From positions 89,387,995-89,451,994 of the forward strand of contig NW_026262690.1 of assembly GCF_021869535.1 (NCBI RefSeq): DNA of 64,000 nt, in the 5' to 3' direction. Both the position numbers and the translations under genes were made by a program. Positions 32,298-44,639 of the stretch are shown piece after piece. Below the pieces are notes generated by a model. The model was not told the DNA's origin. It saw only the letters and a program-made list of their open reading frames with translations, and did no database searches. Origin of the DNA: Mytilus californianus (Eukaryota; Mollusca; Bivalvia; Mytilida; Mytilidae). How positions within the stretch are numbered: the first letter of the stretch is position 1; each line of letters begins with the position of its first letter.

Positions 32298-32955
32298 TTA
32301 ATACACAAGTGTATAGATAAGACTAAAAATTGATTCAGTAAATATTTACAAAAATGTTGTACAAGGGCTGTTCCGTGATAGAACAGATGGTGGTTGGAAG
32401 TGAAAAAGGAATAATTAAGCAGAATAGATGCTTCCTATGATACTGTATTCATTACTGGTACAAAATATGATATTGATTCTCGTTGTGGTTTCTGCGGCTT
32501 GGTCTTCGTTTTTTGTAATTCAAGTTCTTGTGTTGAGTTCTCACAGTGACTGCGTGTTCAGATGAGGAGTGTTCACTTCTTTTGTTCTTAAACTAATATT
32601 GACGTTGGCAACCGTTGTCCTAATGCAAGTGTGTGTATATATCCAATTTTACAACTAAGTCTGGTTTGGAAAATACTACTATCAGTTGTTTTTGGTCACT
32701 TTTCGCGAGTCTAGCATTGTGAATGCGTATTGGCCTTTTTTAAAACATTTCTTTTTGTCTTTTTCAGCAAATTTCCGGAGCTCAACTAAAATGACTTAGT
32801 AAATCTTACCATGCACATAAAGATACGTAATGTTAAACAACAAAAAGCATGCAGTGAATATAAATTAAATTAGAAGTTAAATATGGTAGAACTATACCAA
32901 AATTTGATGTTTAATAGTTGACTAGTATTGAATTTGAATGATTAAACATTGGTAC

Positions 32956-35079
32956 AGATCATTTTAAGAAAAATGGAGGGTTAAACCTCCCGCTTATATG
33001 GCAATGTTAAAAATACAGCTAAAATGACAACATTACGTGACAGGAATACAGTACAACTAAACGCAAGAACACTCAGGACAGAGAAACACATAAATAAATA
33101 ATATAATAGTACGTTACAACATGTAAACCACAGAATAACAGCGGCACCTCCCATGAAAACACGACAGCACACTGTGTCACACAAATGTGTCAATGCCACA
33201 AAAAGTGATGTATTTTTTGTGACGTTTATATTATCACAGGTATATTTCTAAATATAGAATAGATTTGTTTGATGGTAGACACTTAAAGAATATAAGATTG
33301 AGTTTGTATTGGTGTTATTTCATGTATTTTCTAACCATGACAAGAATATTAAAATGGAATTGTGTTTGTAATGGTGTTATTATTTGTATTTTCTAACCAT
33401 GTCGGTTTTTCTTCTAAATCAAAACTGTGTATAAACAAAACAATCCTGTGCATATAGTTGCTTTAAACTAAAAATAATATAAAAGAAATAGCTGATTAAT
33501 TATCTTAACTTTTACATACATATAGAACTATGTATTTGCTTCCAAAGCTGCACAAAACACCTTACTGATATAGATTTATTTCGTCTTCAAGCCAGTGTTC
33601 CACTACTACACTGTCTATTTTACTTACTAGTACACTTGGTACAATCAAAAACCTGGTAATAAATTGTTCAAATAAGGTCATTGAAAATAGTGGAATTAAT
33701 TACTTTTGGAGTGTAAAAAATTCTTTTAAAGTACTTGATAAATTGCATGCTTATATTGATGTTTTCGAATCTGTTCAAAGTTTTGATTTTTCTACCCTAT
33801 ACCACTTTGCCTCATAATCTCATCAAGAAAAATTCACACACCTAATGGACATTTAAAAACTGTTGTCATAGATATAAGAAGATGTGGTATGAGTGCCAAT
33901 GAGACAACTCTCCATCCAAGTCAAAATTTATAAAAGTAAACCATTATAGGTCAAAGTACGGTCTTCAACACGGAGCCTTGTCTCACACCGAACAGCAAGC
34001 TATAAAGGGCCCCAAAAATTACTAGTGTAAAACCATTCAAACGGGAAAACCAACGGTCTAATCTAGAAACGAGAAACACTTATGAACCACATCAGTAAAC
34101 GACAACTACTGAACATCAGATTCCTTCATGTCATTAAAGATGGCATATTTTGGAATTAATATTGATTCTGTCATTGATTCACTCATAGGGTTTTTGCATC
34201 GGAAATAAACACATTTATTCTAAAACCAGTTGTTGGCATGGTACGGGTTATGTTCTTCTCATATATTTTATGATGGAATGATACTAAACCTGTAACGGGA
34301 GGGATTGTGCTTGATTTTCTTATGATGACATAATATTTCAATCAGTTTAATTGAGGTATGGAGCTATCATGTCAGTAACCTATAGTAGTCTTTGTGAATT
34401 TATGTATCATTGTTATTTTGCTTGGTTTCTTCTGTTACCTATTCTGACATCGGACTCGGACTTCTTTTAAACTGAGTTTTGCTGTGTGTTTGTTTATTCT
34501 ACATTGGCTAGAGGTATAGGGGGAGGGTTGAGATCTCAAAAAATATGTTTAACCCCGCCGCATTTTTGCGCCTGTTCCAAGTCAGGAGCCTCTGGCCTTT
34601 GTTAAGTCTTGTATGTTTTTTTTAATTTTAGTTCATTTATATGTTTCAGAGTTTAGTGTGACGTCCATTTTCACTGAACTAGTAAAAATGTTTGTTTAGG
34701 GGCTAGCAGAAACCCGCCTCCGGATGCGGGATTTTCTCGCCGTGTTGACCCATTGGTGGCCTTGGGCTGTTTTCTGCTCTTTGATCGGTATGTTGTCTCT
34801 TTGACACATTCCCCGTTTCCATTCTCAATCAAACAAAATCACTGTAGACGAACAACGAGTAACTCGACCATACTGACAAATAAAACATTGTGAAATGTAT
34901 CGAAAATACAGAATTAAAACTACAAACGATAAGACATGACACAATATCTAACCAGACTTACTAAAAAAAAACATCATAACTAAATACATGAATGTTGGAT
35001 ATATAAATACCGAGACACGTCGTTTAGCAATGCGAATTCACATTCGGCAAAACAGTCATATTCAGGAACAGGTTACATT
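32956..35079. repeat. Repeat belt without genes
   Basis: 32978-33215 and its sister 36664-36910 share AACCTCCCGCTTATATGG.. and ACAACATGTAAACC. 33872-34125 is a long copy of the AAGATGTGGTATGAG family. 34290-34830 is another mussel repeat (GGAGCCTCTGGCCTTTGTTA.., ACCCATTGGTGGCCTT.., TTGACACATTCCCCGTTTCC). 33216-33870 is plain AT-rich DNA. Confidence 0.65.
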
Positions 35080-35946
35080 CGGTACTTAGCAGACCAGACG
35101 ACGTAGATGGTAAACCACAATCTGAGACGTGTTAAAAATGTCGTTATTTAGTTAAGACAAAGACTCATCGTATAGATCTACCAATTCATGATGGTGTCCA
35201 TAAAATTTTACGGAGCGTCATTTTTAATATTTCCTCCTCAAAACTCTATTGGAGCAGTTCCTGCGGAAGAAGCACACTCCTGTATATGAAGTCCGTATAG
35301 TGTGAACATGCACGAGCATAACGTATCAACTGAAATATGTAAAAACCATACGATTGGGCAGAGGGTATGTTGCTGCTGAGAAATGGGAAATTGATATTTG
35401 TGAAGTTGAAATCACTCCGTTTGTCATAGATTTTAGTGTGAAGTCGTCCATCTGTGTCAGTATTGAAGAGAAGATCAAAGTATGAAGCAGTCCTAGTATC
35501 AGTATTATCGTTAATTTCAAGTTCACTGAGGTATATGAGATGTAAGTACTGACTGAAATATGGGTTATTCAGTGATGAGACATCATCAATATATCTAAAA
35601 GTAATATAAAAGAATTTCGCAAGGTGCTTTTTCATTTTGTCTTTTAGAAGGTTCTGAAGGGGTGCACATTTAGTACCCATTGGAATACCGACTGTCCTCG
35701 AAACTCAAATATATTGACGATCAAAAAGTCCATTTTGATGATATTTTCGGTGTATTTTCTGATAGAATCAGAGTGGTTCTTCACAAAATAAGCGTTATTA
35801 CAACCCAAAACAAGACATTTATATCTACGATTCCCATATTTATAGAAAAAGCTCTGTTTAATGAATTGATGAAGTCGATCTTTCAATTGAGCATGGTGAA
35901 TAGTAGTGTAAAGCGTAGAAAAATCCAAAGTCTCATGTTGCGGTAA
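35080..35946 (-). pseudogene. Penelope-like reverse transcriptase remnant 1
   Basis: Two overlapping frames on the minus strand. The first reads DFSTLYTTIHHAQLKDRL, GNRRYKCLVLG and YFVKNHSDS. The second reads MGTKCAPL, then FRYIDDVSSLNN with the catalytic YxDD, then SELEIND, YDKRSDFNFTNINFPFLSSN and QLIRYARACSHYTDF. This layout is the RT of a widespread mollusc/cnidarian family that I place with Penelope-like elements. About 15 residues after MGTKCAPL are missing, a frameshift joins the halves, and a TAG/TGA-broken tail runs to about 35080. No GIY-YIG endonuclease found nearby. Confidence 0.7.
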
Positions 35947-36341
35947 AATAGCAGAGATTGTGATCGATTATTTAGCAGTAGATCTTTAGAATTTTTAAGA
36001 ATGCACATCTGATTTTTTTTCTTTGATGTTGATACCAAAAGAAAGAAGGATCTAAAATATCATCCTTTGTAAATGGTGTTAAAGAATATGTAGGATTACC
36101 AGTTCTGCTGTTAATTAATAAACTCTGACTTAGTATCTTCATGTTTTATTATTGTTAACTACTGTAAGGCACGGAGAGACCAGCACCCTCAAAAATACGT
36201 TGCTTCGTATTTTAAAAATCATGTCTTTGAAACGATCGTAATGTTATATCCAGTCTTCAATTTTTTCTCTCATTTATATGCACTGGGTAATAGCGCCTCA
36301 TTAAACCGAATAAAAATAATCTATCCTATTGTATCAATATT

Positions 36342-36485
36342 CCATTGATGACTTTTTTTCGCTTTACGTCCAGTGTCAAATATTTCATGCATTTTTTTGA
36401 CACCCTAGCGATCTCGCCTAACTCCCCAGCATCACATTTAACGTCCTAAACGTGGCTACGTATTTATTCATTCCGTAGTCTTCCC
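36342..36485 (+). repeat. TTTACGTCCAGTGTC/TTTCATGCAT repeat, partial
   Basis: Degenerate copy of the family at 26655-27035. Confidence 0.5.
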
Positions 36486-37081
36486 ACTTTAAATAAAGAC
36501 AACAGTAGTATACAGCTGTTTAAAAGTCATAAATCGATTGAAAGAAAACAAATCCAGGTTACAAACTAAAACCGAGGGAACACATCAACTATAAGAGGAG
36601 AACAACAGAAACACTGTAGTGCAAAAAAAAACAAACGCCAACATACATAGAAACGAACTATTTGATAACAACTTGGTTTTATGGGTAAGCAAACCTCCCG
36701 CTTAAATAGCAATGTTAAAAAATATCGCTAAAATGACAACGCTACGTGACAGAAATACAGCACAAACAAACGCAAGAACACTCAGCACAGAGACACGCAT
36801 AAATAAATAATATAATATAGTCGTTACAACATGTAAACCGCAGAATAACAACGAACATCTTCCATTAACGACAGCACAGGACAACACAAACAGTATCACA
36901 AAACAAAGGCTGATAGAAATCCAGGGATTACCTTATTTCGAATCCCCAGTAAATCCTCTTGTGGATTCAATACGAGATGATTGGACTCTTCAGTCGTAAG
37001 CCAATAAAATGTATTGTCGATTAGGTGACAACGTAAACATTTAGGGCACTTTGAGTTGAAATGTGAGGATAGTTCTAAACT

Positions 37082-37363
37082 ATGGTCAGAGCTAAAAACC
37101 GCGACGGGAAACGCAATTGTTGTGTTGTTCCAGGTTGTAAATCAGACACCATCAAAACATTGAGAAGTGGTTGCAAACGATCGATTGGCCGGCTGATTAT
37201 GACCAACCTACTTGGCACCGTGTGTGTGTGTAGGGGACATTTTGCTGGTGGTAAAATAACATCAAATAACAATATTTCGGAACTGTTCCATAAAAACAAC
37301 TATACACAACATGTATCAGAAAGCTTCGTAAGACAAAAAGAGACAAATGTATGCAGCAATTAG
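37082..37363 (+). pseudogene. THAP-like zinc finger fragment
   Basis: THAP domains are C2CH DNA-binding fingers of P-element-type transposases and animal regulators. The ORF starts MVRAKNRDGKRNCCVVPGCK, giving the first CxxxxC pair, then switches frame: WLQTIDWPADYDQPTWHRVC lies one frame over and CVCRGHFAGG back in the first, together giving the conserved W and the CxxHF end. At least one indel is needed. No transposase domain follows; downstream 37364-37540 has nothing. It may be a relic of a P-like element. Confidence 0.45.
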
Positions 37364-37539
37364 AATACGTCATACAAATAGCGATTTAAAAATTTAGAAA
37401 GAGAGGTATATTTGCACATTTAGCCTTATCAGCATGAACATTATATCAGAAAAGAAATGAAGGAGCGAATAAAAAAACAAACATAGGGTGTTAAAATTTA
37501 GTTTTACTTTCAACATTTCACCAATAAAGTAAGAAAGGT

Positions 37540-38113
37540 GCAAAAGTAATACTTTATTTGCATCCCAACCCTATCCCCTTTGCTTATCACAAACTAGAAA
37601 ACAACAAAAGATACATAAATCCATATATTTCAGGAATCACCACTCTGCCTAATTTCAGGTACACACTTGCAATGTAAGTACTTGAACGAAAATTTTCAAT
37701 TTTGAACTGTTAAACATCAGAAATGTTATTGCACAAAAACAACTTGTAACCACTGTTTTGTTTATAATTACGTTATTTAGTGTCCGACATTGACAAGTGC
37801 TTAATGAATATCTGATAATGTCACCAATCTCAATGCTAGGCATTTCTCTAAGATCGTTCGACTAGTCTCGTACCTAAGATTTATCTGTAAAATAAATCTA
37901 ATTTTCCCTCTGTGGTTAAAATCCGTCGCCGCTCTTCGCACAGGCCTTTGTAGTCATCTTCTTCAATTGTATGTAATTCCAGTGAACGTGCCTTTTCTGC
38001 AAGCTCTACTAATTTCCTCTTTGTGTGTGTGTGTGTTTGGTTGTAGCAACAAATTGTGATTGGAGGTAAGTCGTCAATTCTGATATCGAGTAGTACTCAA
38101 CATTTATAGCCAT
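37540..38113 (-). pseudogene. SAP-like N-terminus of a YqaJ-type transposon protein, broken
   Basis: ATG at 38113 opens MAINVEYYSISELTTYLQSQ. After a (CA)n run at 38019-38033 the frame shifts and continues KLVELAEKARSLELHTIEED and ERRRILTTEGKLD. Behind this come NMPSIEIGDIIRYSLSTC (from 37843) and CVPEIRQSGD, also in the order I recall from mollusc and cnidarian transposon proteins with an SAP-like start, SWIM finger and YqaJ nuclease. The nuclease is not present. The CA microsatellite within the coding sequence explains the first frameshift. Confidence 0.45.
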
Positions 38114-38350
38114 TTTTAATTTAAAATTCTCTAAATAACATCAAATACGCTTAGACAAATTCAACTATACATCCCGGAAACTACGTATTTACAGTAAACA
38201 ATTTTTTTTTATGAAATGTTATATTTCTTGCATAAACTGTTGCAAGGGAGATAACTTAAATTGCTCTTGTGTTAAACTTTATGAAATGTCATATAATGAG
38301 GCTTCAGATTGAAAGTATGTGCAACTTATTTTATATTGGATCTTAGTGCA

Positions 38351-38905
38351 AAAGAGAGGCGAAAGATACCAAAGGGATATTTGAACTCACAAGTCGAAAA
38401 TAAACTGACAGATCTCAGATCTGTATTAAGTGTCTTTTTTGTTGTTGTTGTTGTAGGGATGTATAAATACCCTGCCACTACTGTCTGTGGTTTTAATACT
38501 TGTTTTTTTCTGCTTTGTATCGATCTAATTAGTTAAGCCCTTTCCAACTGATTTTTATAGTTTGTTCATATGTTGTACTGTTACTGTCCCAGGTTATTAG
38601 GAGGGTTTGGCGCCACATTCTGTAGGTGCCTATTTCAAGTCAGGCGCCTGTAGTTCAGTTGCCGTTTGTTACTGTATAACATATTTCTTTGTTTTTTAAA
38701 ATTAATCAGGACATTAGTTTTCTCGTTTGAATTGTTTTACATTAATTTGTCATTTCGGGTTTTTTTTATATCCGACTATGCGGTATGCGTTTTGCTCATT
38801 GTCGAAGGCCGTACGGTGACCTATAGTTGATAACTTCTTTTTCATTTGGGCTCTGGTGGAGAGTTGTCGCATGGCAATTCTACCACATCTGATTTTTATA
38901 TTGGC
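38351..38905 (+). repeat. Two mussel repeats
   Basis: 38351-38411 is the CCAAAGGGAT/AATAAACTGAC family. 38560-38905 is the reverse orientation of the 11168 family, ending GGAGAGTTGTCGCATGGC and TACCACATCT. Confidence 0.75.
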
Positions 38906-40290
38906 AAAAAAAGAAAAAGGCACACAACTGTAAACAAAAAACTAAAGACTGAAAATATACATTTTGTAACGTTGTTGTCCTTTATTGTTAGCGTTTTCGT
39001 TACCCTGAAATCAAACCAAAAGACATTACAAGAAAATCCTCAGTATATTATGGATAATCTTTCAATTGCTTCACTGGATTAACTTCCCTTGATCAACTTA
39101 ACCCCGTAGTGTTATTTATTCAAAGCGATTTAAAAAAAATGTGTTCTATTTGGCAAAAAATCGTATAAAGTTAATAATTCAATGTATTAATTATTGTTAT
39201 TTACTATACAATGTTAGTGCTGTCCAACTATAACTTTTTACGTACGAGTTCAGACAAACTTATCGTTTCAGAATTGCTTAAATTCCAAAAGCAAATTGCC
39301 AAATTTAAATAAGAAAATGAAATTTTGTCAAAATTAAGAAATTTTTTTTACCACAGCTTAAAAAAACAACCCTGAATTCAAAAAAATGTATCTGGCAAAT
39401 TCAAAATATTCATAACAGTTTGACTAATATCTAATGCTACTGCCCGAAGGTCGACCTGCAATTAAACATTTGAAAAGAAAGATCGAAAAAGACTGTCAAA
39501 CAAAAAGAACTAATCCGTTACATTGCCCCTTCTTTGAAAAAAAAATCCTACCTCTGACAGGATATAGAAAATAATTTATTTACAACATTAATGTAAACAA
39601 TACCTGTGCACTGTACATTTCTAAAAAGTGACACACAAATAACTACAATAATAGTGCACTTTATGAATAAAAACTATAAATATATATATTTTCAAACTCA
39701 CCATAATCATGAATGTAACATGAAAGTATCATTGTTTTAAAATAAACCAATCCCTTTCCCAAACTTTAGAAAATTTTACCCAACCCGAAAACTTTCCTAC
39801 ATACTCTGCCTAAGATATTTTTCTGTACATAATTTTAAATTTCTTTATGCCAAGTATTGTTTGAAATATTATTTAACAAAGTTCTAATTAAAAAAAAGTC
39901 GAAGTCCATGTGATGTTCTTCAAGGTCCAAATATTGTTCTTATCTCTCTCGCTGTATATCACCATGTTGTCTGCATTCTAGAACTTGTCGGTCTGTTGTT
40001 CCTCTTCAACAAATACCACTCTTCTCGTCTTGGTTTCTGCGTTATAAGCACGACCCTTCCCTTCCATCTTATCTGTGCTGAAGTATCTTTGATCGCCGAT
40101 TCTGTCTGTGTGTTTCTAGGTTAAATAACATTCATGCAGGGATCTTGACCATTTCCTCCTAGCGGACAGCTGCATAACAATAGGATAACACACTCTCATA
40201 ATAGTTGCCCGATTTTGCTACTTAACATTTAGTGGCCTCATATGAGCAGTGAAACCGTGACGGGTGCTCTGAAATCTGTTTTGATCATGG
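38906..40290. other. AT-rich, no gene or clear repeat seen
   Basis: No exon with matching borders and no family repeat that I recognise. Many A and T runs. Confidence 0.4.
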
Positions 40291-40295
40291 TAACC

Positions 40296-42365
40296 TCAGG
40301 TGGTCACTATTTCTAATGGTTGGTTTTCTGTTATCGATGGTTCCTTACTTTCCTCCTGTCTAATAAGCGATTCGAACAAACCTTCCAAATTTTTCTTAAT
40401 AGAGGTCAACGACCTATGATCTTTTGGTACCAGAGAGATGCTGCATGACAACATCTCGGACAAAGGTGAGATGGGTCTAATTGATATGACTAACCTTGGC
40501 ATCAAAGGAGGTGTTCTTGGTCTAATTATAGAAAAAGGGGTCTGGTGCTTTGAGGACGTGCCTCTTTTGGTGGTTATTGGAGCCGTCTTCTTAACAGATA
40601 TTTGTGGTGTAGACGGTGGTATCAGGAGAAGAGAGGCGAAAGAAACCAAAGGGACATTCAAACTCGAAAGTAGAAAATAAACTGACAACATAGAAAATTG
40701 ACGACTGAGCAATAGCAACACCACCAAAATCGTGGGGGTGATCTCAGGTGCTCCGGAAGGGTAAGCAGATCTTACTCCACATGTGGCACCAGTCGTGTTG
40801 CTCATGCAAGTACAAATCAGGTAATAAGTCGAAATCGGTAGGTCACATTCGGGGTAAGGGGACGGGATCGTAGCTTCAATTGGAACATATCCGTTGTCAT
40901 CTGAAACGGATATTCCATAACGGTCAGCCAACTCGTGATGGCGTTCGTAAAATTTACGAAGTGATGATTTTAACTTCACTACTTGGAACTCTTGGTTTGA
41001 TAGCTTCCTTGTCAGCAGCAAAATCAATAAAATCATATGAAATACTAGCCCTGAAATATCGTATCAATAGGAAGGTATATACTCCATATGCAGGCGCTGC
41101 TGGAATATTTCTACATAAAAATCGAACTTAACAATTGAAAAGCTGAAATCATTTCTTTTGTTTTCAAACGACCCTCATTGTCAATTTCTAGATGTAAGAC
41201 AATACATGAGGCAGACTTAACTATCTTTTGTATGCTTTATCTCAAGTTCGATGGGATAGATGCGTTCAACATAGTCACTATTTTGAATTATTTAGTGAGA
41301 GAACAATCATCTATACAGCGGAAAGAAAAGTTAAAGGATACTACTAACTTCTTTTCTTTTTTCCTAAGAAGTTCCTCTCATATGAGTAAATAAACAAGTC
41401 GACAAGAAGAGGAGCACAGTTGGTTCCCATGGGAACATCGATTGTTTGTTGAAAAACACGTCCTGCAATCTTAACATATATGTTGTCAATCAAGAAATCA
41501 AGCATCTTGATAATGTCAGTTTCAGAGAATTGTTTGTTTGAACCAGAGTAATTTTTACATAGTACGATTTATCCCTCCATAAGACAAGATACTTGTATCT
41601 ACGTTGGCCCTTCTTTGTTATGAAAAAAGCAGGAACAACTCTTTCATTTTGTCTTTAAGTTTGAAATGGGGAACACTTGTGTAACTGTAGAAAAGTAAAT
41701 GTGTCAATACTATTGCAAGGTGAAAGACTCTTAGATTTTATGTACTCTAAATCTTTGGATTTTTTTAGTATCTACATCGAGTTCACGCAATCTCTAGAAT
41801 AGGTTGTTTCACAATATCTTTGTAGCCCTGCTTTGATTGCTATTAAAACTGATGTTAATAATTTTGAAAGAGGTTTCGTGGAACACTTTGAAGACCCAGC
41901 AATACGTTGTTTGTAAGAACACTTATGTAGTTGTGGTTTTCAATACAGTAATGCAAGATCCAGTTCTTCATCTTTGGTTGAAATTCAGGGTCCTCGGTCA
42001 TAAAACTATACTCAGTACTCGGAGTACAAAATTTGTGCTCGAAACACCAAATCCAAGATTTTGATTGAGTATGAGTACGATAATCGTGCTCGAAACTTTT
42101 ATGACCGCAAGGCCTGTGATTATCCAGGATTTCATCATTGGTAAGTGTCGTGGGGTTATACATTGAGTTTCTAAGTGAATTGTCAATACCCAAGCAGTCA
42201 ATGTAATGTGCTTTACACATTAAAACGATGTTGTTAGGGGCTTTATCTGTGGGGACAACAACATATTTGTCATGGAGGTAGGACAGGTGTTTTGCAACAT
42301 TTTGGTCTTTAAAGAAGATTTGGCATGTGTATTCATAGACTCATTCTGTTTTTTTAATTCTAATT
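40296..42365 (-). pseudogene. Penelope-like reverse transcriptase remnant 2, long
   Basis: Read from 42365 down: DKYVVVPTDKAPNNIVLMCK, AHYIDCLGIDNSLRN, LTNDEILDNHR, then (about 41750-41300) the RT core in several frames, with the catalytic motif altered to CIDDC, then LLTRKLSNQEFQVVKLKSSL and RKFYERHHELADRYGISVS at the C-terminus. Same family as 35080-35946. Stops and frameshifts throughout. A copy of the CCAAAGGGAC repeat (40629-40853) is inserted after the end of the RT-like sequence, so the 246-codon ORF at 40296-41036 is half element tail and half repeat. Confidence 0.7.
40629..40853 (+). repeat. CCAAAGGGAC repeat inserted in a Penelope-like remnant
   Basis: Contains AAATAAACTGACAACATAG, GGTGATCTCAGGTGCTCCGG and CTCCACATGTGGCACCAG, as in 51131-51420. 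Confidence 0.8.
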
Positions 42366-42639
42366 TGTATCAACGACCTCGCAGCCTTAATCCATATCAC
42401 TCTATATTTTGACTTGAAAAGAGACTATATAGAGAAAATTCATCTTCGTCAACATTCCATCACCCGTTTCAATTTCGCCAGACCAGCTCTTCTCTATATA
42501 CTTGAATTTTCCAGATGTTTAATATGAGGAACCTGGGGCTTATTCAACATTCCTTCAGCAAGTTGGGGGGAAAAGGAAGAGACGTTCTTTGAAAAAACTA
42601 TGGCTCATTAATTTTGTGCTTAAACACCGTTTTACACAT

Positions 42640-43170
42640 CCTGGGTAGCAGCTGCTAGCTATTGAATATCGTACGAGTTGAGAAATGTATACTCAAAAAG
42701 CGAGTGAAGTTGTTATATTTCTGCTAATGTGAAGAAAGTTTATAATTTCAAAATTGAAATCGTCTCGTTTCTGATAGATTCTGGTACTAATATGACCGCT
42801 GTAGTCAAATTCGATGTATATGTCTAGAAATTGGAAACTGTATATGTGGTTTCTTCCATCCCTAGAAGAAGAGGATACATTAATAGGACCCCATAAATAA
42901 AAGTGTGGATCGCCAGTGGAGGAAGCTGTGTGGTTTCTTCCATCCCTAGTACAGGAGGATACATAAATCGTACCCTATAAAAAAGTGTCGATTGTCAGTG
43001 GAAAGATCAATATACCTGTATGTGAAATTAAATAATCTAGCTTCTTTGGTCTTTGATGAAACTCAGACTCATGAAAATAAGAAAAGGTCGGCCAGGAGAG
43101 GATGCAGTTGGTTTCCATAGGAATGATGACAACTTGCTAGAAAATTCTACCACCAAATGTTTTCAATAGA
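42640..43170 (-). pseudogene. Penelope-like reverse transcriptase remnant 3
   Basis: Separate from remnant 2. Minus-strand frames read IPMETNC (about 43120), LDIYIEFDYSGHI and RDDFNFEII (about 42760-42830), matching the same RT family, with an 84-base internal tandem duplication (42845-43010). Heavily broken. Between 43170 and 43570 no gene. Confidence 0.55.
42845..43010. repeat. 84-base tandem duplication
   Basis: TGTGGTTTCTTCCATCCCTA.. begins at 42845 and again at 42929, diverged by substitutions and small indels. It duplicates part of the RT remnant. Confidence 0.8.
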
Positions 43171-43841
43171 ATTATACAGGTTAAATATTTCACTATTATT
43201 AAACCTGGGTATGTTTATTTTCCATCCTATTATTATCAAATTAGAGTACAAAATTAAAATTTGGACCATTCAAACTGGAACTATTATAAAGGTAGGACCA
43301 AGAGAAAACACTATAGGGTACTTTTTCATTACTCATTTGCAGCTCTGATAATTTGAACTTAATTGAAAAAAATGTTTTGTTTCTTACCTAAAAAATGTTC
43401 TCCCTTTACAAAATTAATTTCAATACTACAAATTAAAATTATAAGCTACTGTTCACTCATGGTACCCTGCTTTAAGAACTCCGTTAACAGGTAGGTGAAT
43501 AGCGATGAATCTGAAAACTCGTCACGCAGTATAACAAAATCATAAAAAAAAACCTGATGACGAATTTCAGAAAGCTCTTTTAACGTGCAAAGTGTATGAC
43601 ACTTTCTCTCTACGAGAAATCGTCCCCGTTCTGACCGGCTGTGTACTTTGGCAAGCATTTAAATTGCCGGTTGGAAGAAGACCCAAGTGACCAAATTTAT
43701 AATCGCAGGCATCAGGAAAAAAAGGGGGGGGTTATAAAAATATATTACTTCAAAGGTACAGTCCAAGAAAAATGATTCAAAAATCTGCAACATAACATTA
43801 ATGAGAAAAAAAATACAACATAAACATTTAGTACAAAATCA

Positions 43842-44585
43842 ATTGATTGATGGCTTAACGTCCAGTGGCATATATTTCATGCATGTTCAGAACGAGAACA
43901 ATGAATACAATAGATAGACCATGTAATAGAGGCCGTCCGGGATGATTGTCGGGGAAATAAGACTGCCACTGGAAAACGAGGGTATCTTGGATAGGGACAG
44001 ATATTTAGCCTTGCAACAGGCCACCTACGGACCCATCAAAGAGTTGTTGCATGGGTTCTTAACGTGCAGAGAGCGTGATACTCTCTCTAAACGATGCATC
44101 GGATTTAACATCCCAATTCTGATTGGATTTGGCTGCGTACTTGAACATCCCGGACAGCCAAACGGACGCCCAACTTTGGCAACTATCACTTTAAGCAATA
44201 CATACCTTTTGTATGAGTTTTGCTCATTGTTGAAGGCCGTATGGTGTATATGTGATAACTGCTATGTCACATGGTCACAACGGACATGGATTCCTCCCTT
44301 GGTGAGATGATCCTCGACTTTGAAATCTTATTTTCAGTCAACAACTTTCAGCCATTCTTTCTTCATTATGTTCTGAATATTGCGTCTGTTGATCGGATTT
44401 TATCCTCATATTGTCATGTTAGGTAGAATTATAGAAACAAGTCTACGTCTATAATAATTAGTTTATAAATGTAACATGGTCAAAGAGCGATTTCGGTTCT
44501 TGCTAACTTAATAGTGATTGATTTTTGTTTGATTCTCGTCTAGGGGCAAATATTTCATGCATGTTTAGGACGAGAAAAAAATTAC
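43842..44585 (+). repeat. Long and short copies of the GCTTAACGTCC repeat
   Basis: 43842-44186 is a near-complete copy (ATTGATGGCTTAACGTCCAG..GCCCAACTTTGGCAA); 44510-44585 is a start fragment (TTTCATGCATGTTTAGGACG). A degraded third piece is at 43571-43690. The 122-codon ORF at 43942 is repeat sequence. Confidence 0.8.
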
Positions 44586-44639
44586 AATGTGGGAGTTGAC
44601 TCAGATCATCATCTGGATTTACGATGTTGAAGCAAACGT

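Larger units (their letters stand above)
30653..32955 (-). mobile_element. Helicase/PHD element, copy 1
   Basis: Both ends of this block recur in copy 3 (48863-50630): the end near TTACAGATAMATCTAACAG at 30653, and a 500-base flank at 32440-32955 (CTCGTTGTGGT.., TGACGTTGGCAACCGTTGTC). The block reads on the minus strand: flank, helicase exon, PHD-type exon, tail. A third, shorter copy lies at 44640-45535. I take it as a dispersed element or duplicated gene; terminal repeats were not found. Confidence 0.55.

Noticed and set aside
36930..36965. tRNA-like TTCGAATCC box
   Set aside because: No acceptor, D or anticodon arms around it.
40296..41036. 246-codon ORF as a novel protein
   Set aside because: Its first part is the tail of a Penelope-like RT and the rest is antisense of a common repeat (40629-40853) plus flank.
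43942..44310. 122-codon ORF
   Set aside because: Entirely inside a high-copy repeat that occurs at many other places in the window.
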